Positions 4,968 through 6,309 of a DNA stretch of 6,309 nt are shown one piece after another. The stretch is from Caldifarciminota bacterium (GTDB lineage Bacteria; Hydrothermota; Tepidihabitantia; Tepidihabitantales; Tepidihabitantaceae), in assembly GCA_016935295.1 (NCBI GenBank), contig JAFGRF010000181.1, positions 1 to 6,309 of the forward strand, read 5' to 3'. Numbering within the stretch: position 1 is the first letter of the stretch; every line of letters begins with the position of its first letter. Below the pieces are notes generated by a model. That model was not told the origin of the DNA. It worked only from the letters and a program-made list of their open reading frames with translations, and ran no database searches. Both the position numbers and the translations under genes were made by a program.

Positions 4968-5996
4968 ATGTCCGACGAACCCGCGCTCACAACCAACGCC
5001 TCCCACGAAGGAAACCCTGCTGTGTCGAAGGACAAGCACCTCGAAGTCGAGGCCAAACTCCTCCTCGACAAGCCATTCACACCAGGAACAGGGAGCATCC
5101 AGGCTGGCCGGTACTCCATACGTCCCATCCCCATGTCCGCACCCACACAAGCTGAAGCCGTCGTGTCGTTCGATGATGACTACCGGGAGGGAATTCTCCA
5201 GGCCAGCAACCCGGTGGGGGAAGTTGAGACGCTGTGCGACATTCTCTCCTTGCTGGCAGGTACGCATGTGCGACACGCCTGGCTTCGGATCGCCAAGGTG
5301 GATGTCCCCGGTGAAGCTAGGCAACCTCTGCCGGGTTACTCCCGGTCGGACGATTCGGTCTGCCTCGACGATGCAACGCTCGTACTTGAAAGGACTACCT
5401 CCCTACCCTCGGTACTGGCACAGCAGTTCGTCCGCGCCTGTCACGCCTATGCGCTCGCTGTCGCCAATGTCGACGACGACGTATCCTTGGCCTTCCTCCT
5501 CGGTGTCGTTGCAGTGGAGTGCCTATCCTCTCAGGAGACCGTCATTCCCCACGACGTTCTAGACAAGGACAGCAAGAAGTGTGAGCGGTTCTGTAAGTTC
5601 GTGGTCGACAACCTACCGCGAACCGAACGCGGCCAGGACGTCGCCGATGAAGCGCAGTTCCGACGACTACTCAAGACCGTCTACTACACATGCAGGTCTG
5701 CCTTCGTCCACGGCGGCAGACCTGCATCTCCCGCTGCCGACATCGGTGCATCGGGGAATCGCAGCTTCATCACGCACTACGTCGACGGCAAGGCCGCAGA
5801 GACACCGCAGGTCTCTTGGTACCTCAGGTGTGCCCGTGGCGCCCTGCTGGGGTATGTGCGCAGCAACGCTCCCCAAGTGGAAGCAGACCCTCACTGCTTC
5901 GCCCGAATGGCGCTGGCAAGGAATATCCTACACCTGAAGGCCCGCAAACCGCTTGCAGCAGGCCAGGCAGTTCGCACTGGCGACGTTGAGCTCTAG
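4968..5996 (+). CDS. Apea-like HEPN-domain protein (putative ribonuclease)
   Basis: The 342-residue soluble protein has an N-terminal half without recognised motifs and a C-terminal helical region from about 145 to 300. There, VSLAFLLGVVAVECLSS (172-188), KKCERFCKFVVDNLP (203-217) and RRLLKTVYYTCRSAFVHGG (232-250) match the pattern of Apea-like HEPN domains. The signature Rx4-6H motif is Arg243-SAFV-His248, in the usual 'R...vHgG' setting. HEPN domains with this motif are often metal-independent RNases in toxin-antitoxin, abortive infection and CRISPR systems. Catalytic activity here is inferred, not shown. The ATG at 4968 has no close ribosome site. It may be translated by coupling to the small ORF ending at 4961, or the real start may be the GTG at 5022 (GAAGGA upstream at 5007-5012). 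No adjacent nucleotidyltransferase (MNT) partner is visible. Confidence 0.75.
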   Translation: MSDEPALTTNASHEGNPAVSKDKHLEVEAKLLLDKPFTPGTGSIQAGRYSIRPIPMSAPTQAEAVVSFDDDYREGILQASNPVGEVETLCDILSLLAGTHVRHAWLRIAKVDVPGEARQPLPGYSRSDDSVCLDDATLVLERTTSLPSVLAQQFVRACHAYALAVANVDDDVSLAFLLGVVAVECLSSQETVIPHDVLDKDSKKCERFCKFVVDNLPRTERGQDVADEAQFRRLLKTVYYTCRSAFVHGGRPASPAADIGASGNRSFITHYVDGKAAETPQVSWYLRCARGALLGYVRSNAPQVEADPHCFARMALARNILHLKARKPLAAGQAVRTGDVEL

Positions 5997-6020
5997 GAGA
6001 AGTAGTGACACTTCCCATTT

Positions 6021-6106
6021 CCCGCCCCGCCTGACGTCCAACGGTTAATCCCGTTGATACAGCATCGGATTTCTGTCCGGTAGCGGATTGACGGGCGCGG
6101 GGCGGG
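6021..6106. terminator. Long inverted repeat after the HEPN gene, possible terminator or structured RNA
   Basis: CCCGCCCCGC at 6021-6030 is the exact reverse complement of 6097-6106. Inside, CAACGG (6039-6044) pairs with CCGTTG (6051-6056) around a 6-nt loop, and CGGA/TCCG can form a further small hairpin. It occupies the 110-bp gap between the HEPN stop (5996) and the stop of a possible leftward gene (6107). A bidirectional terminator is the simplest reading; no T-run is present. Confidence 0.35.
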
Positions 6107-6309
6107 TCAGGAACGAGCCGGTTCTTCCGTCTCCCCCATCCGAAACACGTCGAAGAGGATGTCCTTGAGCACGGGTGCCCGGGCCAAAGACTGAAGGCTA
6201 ACGGCAGACAGCATACGGCCGACGGCCGGAGACTCGACCCTCACCCCCACCCTCTCCCTGTCCAGGGCGAGGGGGAAAAGGCCGGCGGCAGAACGGGTAC
6301 ACGATACCG
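6107..6309 (-). CDS. Possible 3' end of a leftward gene, cut by the window edge
   Basis: The leftward frame is open from the window edge to TGA at 6109-6107 (66 codons). Its last part, LQSLARAPVLKDILFDVFRM followed by GETEEPARS, reads like a genuine amphipathic C-terminus. The upstream part runs through a 7-bp repeat tract and a CCCTC/GAGGG palindrome, which are normally intergenic. The true gene may therefore start at the ATG at about 6214, giving a very short protein, or be a fragment of a gene interrupted by repeats. No function is suggested. Confidence 0.35.
   Translation of the reverse strand, partial: VSCTRSAAGLFPLALDRERVGVRVESPAVGRMLSAVSLQSLARAPVLKDILFDVFRMGETEEPARS
6196..6230. repeat. 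Second heptanucleotide tandem repeat, consensus GGCNGAC
   Basis: Five consecutive 7-base units at 6196-6230 read GGCTAAC, GGCAGAC, AGCATAC, GGCCGAC and GGCCGGA in order. The unit length equals that of the tract at 2818-2852, but the consensus differs. Confidence 0.55.
6238..6275. repeat. CCCTC/GAGGG palindromic repeat element
   Basis: CCCTCTCCC (6250-6258) pairs with GGGCGAGGG (6265-6273) apart from one mismatch, around a 6-nt loop. It is preceded by CCCTCACCCCCA. This arrangement of CCCTC followed by GAGGG resembles interspersed intergenic palindromes seen in many high-GC bacterial genomes. It is directly next to the heptamer tract at 6196-6230. Confidence 0.55.

Noticed and set aside
4755..5324. 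189-codon leftward frame
   Set aside because: It lies opposite the end of the TonB-C-like gene and the start of the HEPN gene, with no ribosome site and no recognisable domain.
6021..6106. tRNA or integron attC-like structure
   Set aside because: No T-loop (TTCRANN) or CCA-type acceptor arrangement is present, and there are no attC core boxes. Only generic inverted repeats are seen.

Overview
This is a GC-rich bacterial window with no rRNA, tRNA, CRISPR array or insertion sequence. Shine-Dalgarno sites, sigma70-type promoters, GTG starts, a signal-peptide protein ending in a TonB-C-like domain, and short degenerate tandem repeats suggest a high-GC Gram-negative (diderm) bacterium, possibly an uncultivated lineage. 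Nothing seen here fixes the phylum.

Left part (1-861): the 3' end of an unrecognised gene and a small unrecognised gene run rightward. They meet a leftward 54-residue CxxC/CxxC zinc-ribbon-like gene across a perfect 18-bp hairpin that probably terminates both transcripts.

Centre (963-3320, all leftward): this is the core of the window. A promoter with perfect TTGACA and TATAAT boxes, overlapped by a cluster of CTGT/ACAG motifs, drives a three-gene unit. The genes are an XRE-HTH + DUF4065 (Panacea/SocA-like) antitoxin, a RelE/ParE-fold toxin overlapping it by 23 bp, and a YdjM/DUF457-type membrane metal-dependent hydrolase 3 bp further on. The antitoxin start is the GTG at 2502, behind a consensus ribosome site. 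The longer open frame running to 2745 crosses the promoter and is not the gene. Upstream lies an unrecognised 248-residue protein whose C-terminal part is interrupted by a 7-bp repeat.

Repeat block (3435-3848): about 66 phased hexamer units, extremely C-rich on this strand, contain a strong G-quadruplex/i-motif candidate. The array ends inside the -35 box of the next promoter.

Right part (3844-6309): that promoter places the predicted transcription start on the GTG of a secreted TonB-C-like protein, so the mRNA is probably leaderless. A possible 37-codon ORF with a good ribosome site and then an Apea-like HEPN protein (Rx4H motif) follow. The end of the window holds a long inverted repeat, the possible 3' end of a leftward gene, a second 7-bp repeat tract and a CCCTC/GAGGG palindrome.

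The toxin-antitoxin unit and the HEPN gene, among repeats and unrecognised genes, make this look like an accessory region with growth-control or defence functions. That reading is inference.
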